A stretch of DNA of 54,582 nt from contig JASHOF010000060.1 of NCBI GenBank assembly GCA_030041255.1, positions 1 through 54,582 of the forward strand, in the 5' to 3' direction. The notes below the pieces were generated by a model. It made no database searches, had not been told where the DNA came from, and saw nothing but the letters and a program-made list of their open reading frames with translations. The stretch's first letter is position 1. Each line of letters opens with the position of its first letter. Positions 53,700 through 54,582 of the stretch are shown here, piece by piece. This DNA is from Acetobacteraceae bacterium (lineage in GTDB: Bacteria; Pseudomonadota; Alphaproteobacteria; Acetobacterales; Acetobacteraceae). A program made the translations under genes and the position numbers.

Positions 53700-54382
53700 A
53701 TGGCCGAGTCACTCCAGCAGTACGCAACGCTGCTCTTCAAGCTGTATCTCTACAGACGGCGCTTCCGGGGCCCGTCGGAGTTCTCTTATCGCCTCATGCG
53801 AGGCATCCCCGGCCGCTACAGGATCCGGGTTGCTGCCAGAGGTGGTGGATTCCGTGCCACCTTGTGCCTCCGCCGGAACACATCGGATCTTGCCGCATTC
53901 GAGCAGGTATTCGCCAACAACGCCTTCAATCTGCGCCGCTTGGCACGCTGGCGTGAAATCTGCGACATTTACGACCGTCTCGCCCGTCAGGGAACTCCGC
54001 TCATTCTCGACCTGGGCGCCAACGTCGGCCTGGCGTCCTTGTATTTTGCCAAGAACTGGCCGCAGGCCCGGATCATTGCCGTCGAGCCTGAAGCGAACAA
54101 CTACCGCGCGATGCGCGAGAACCTCGCCGGCGTCGCCAACGCGCTCACGGTCCATGCCGCGGTGGCAAGCGAGGATGGCACCGTCAAGATCGTCGACCCG
54201 AGTGCCGAGGCATTCGCAATGCGTACCGAGATCGTCGCCGACGACGCACCCGAGTCCATCCCTGCGCTGTCGGTGCAGAGCCTGCTACGGATGGCGCCGC
54301 TTGGCGGGCTGCCTTTCATCGCCAAGATCGACATCGAGGGATTCGAGAGCAACCTGTTCTCGAAAAACACCGATTGGGTTGA
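53700..54382 (+). pseudogene. FkbM family methyltransferase, apparently interrupted by an IS element
   Basis: ATG 53700 opens MAESLQQYATLLFKLYLYRR. The SAM-binding block is LILDLGANVGLASLYFAKNW, followed by IIAVEPEANNYRAMRENL and AKIDIEGFESNLFSKNTDWV, which are FkbM motifs. About 225 residues are recognisable. After NTDWV the sequence leaves the family (expected an acidic/HDW ending) and becomes the left end of an IS30-type element at about 54383-54390. The frame remains open to the window end only because it reads into the element. It likely methylates a glycan or amino-sugar oxygen in the intact form. Confidence 0.78.
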
Positions 54383-54582
54383 ACTGGGCGGATTCTATTG
54401 GTCGTCGCAACATCCCGAGATCGGAGGTGTTCGATGGGGCGACCGCGAGGTTGGGGAACTGAGAAGACAGGGAGGGCGCCGATGCGCTCGCCTGGGCGGC
54501 CGAGCGTCAATCAGCGGGAGGCTAAACGGGCGTTTTGGGGGCGCATCGCTGCCGGGCTGTCAAGCGAGGACGCCGCGCTGGC
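54383..54582 (+). mobile_element. Left end of an IS30-like insertion element (partial)
   Basis: Sequence after the FkbM break carries a leader and then a transposase N-terminus. The exact terminal repeat cannot be set because the right end is outside the window. Insertion into FkbM is inferred from where its family similarity stops. Confidence 0.6.
54434..54582 (+). CDS. IS30-like transposase, N-terminus (partial)
   Basis: ATG 54434 reads MGRPRGWGTEKTGRAPMRSP, then GRPSVNQREAKRAFWGRIAA and GLSSEDAALA, to the edge of the window. The basic leader, the FWGRIAAGLSSEDAALA segment and the helix-turn-helix-like start are typical of IS30-like transposases of alphaproteobacteria. ATG 54482 is a second in-frame option. 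Family call by pattern only. Confidence 0.7.
   Translation, partial: MGRPRGWGTEKTGRAPMRSPGRPSVNQREAKRAFWGRIAAGLSSEDAAL

Noticed and set aside
53410-54462. 350-residue plus frame over the FkbM gene
   Set aside because: Frame shadow; the FkbM motifs are in the frame starting at 53700, which has no stop before the window end.

Overview
The window looks like a stretch of chromosome from a GC-rich alphaproteobacterium. Most genes end codons in C or G, hand-counted core lines reach about 75% GC, and overlapping ATGA stop/start junctions are common. An Acetobacteraceae or other Rhodospirillales origin is my best guess from gene content (TcuAB, class III CoA transferase, GMC dehydrogenase pairs, NfeD/slipin). 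No rRNA, tRNA, CRISPR array or complete insertion sequence was seen.

Layout. 1-24229 is ordinary catabolic and housekeeping chromosome: the end of a YXWXXGXW-type protein, a serine hydrolase, a CoA-transferase, a GST/SDR pair, an acetamidase, two membrane proteins, tricarballylate oxidation genes (tcuA, tcuB), an MFS pump, a Tat-exported FAD oxidase, a class IV transaminase, an orphan zinc-peptidase-like gene, a HAD/HAD/HpaI-aldolase operon, VOC proteins, a peroxiredoxin preceded by a CRP/FNR-type palindrome, a sulfotransferase, a SixA-like phosphatase, citrate synthase and a coupled HtrA-like protease.

24230 to about 29460 is an accessory island of visibly lower GC (43-58% in lines I counted). 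Its core is a compact three-gene operon: a COG3392-like DNA adenine methyltransferase, a ParB-domain protein, and a protein with a C-terminal HEPN-type RNxxxH motif. Next come a second HEPN/AbiU2-like gene and a Phd/VapC toxin-antitoxin pair whose toxin is broken. I regard the methyltransferase-ParB-HEPN operon as the best candidate for an undescribed defence or modification-sensing system.

30115-53382 returns to core-like DNA: a hypothetical protein, a glycerophosphodiesterase, a GMC dehydrogenase with its subunit-3 partner, a five-gene dipeptide-type ABC importer plus FAD amine oxidase operon, an MFS transporter, a D-threonine-aldolase-type enzyme, acetyl-CoA synthetase, an EVE protein, an NfeD-slipin operon, glyoxalase I, and a second GMC dehydrogenase pair followed by an RHH protein. 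The window closes with an FkbM methyltransferase gene that appears to be cut by the left end of an IS30-like element.

Two families of dispersed palindromic repeats punctuate the intergenic spaces: hairpin units at 14805, 18498 and 45171, and a second family at 28661 and 32083. No dedicated transcriptional regulator other than the RHH protein is encoded here.
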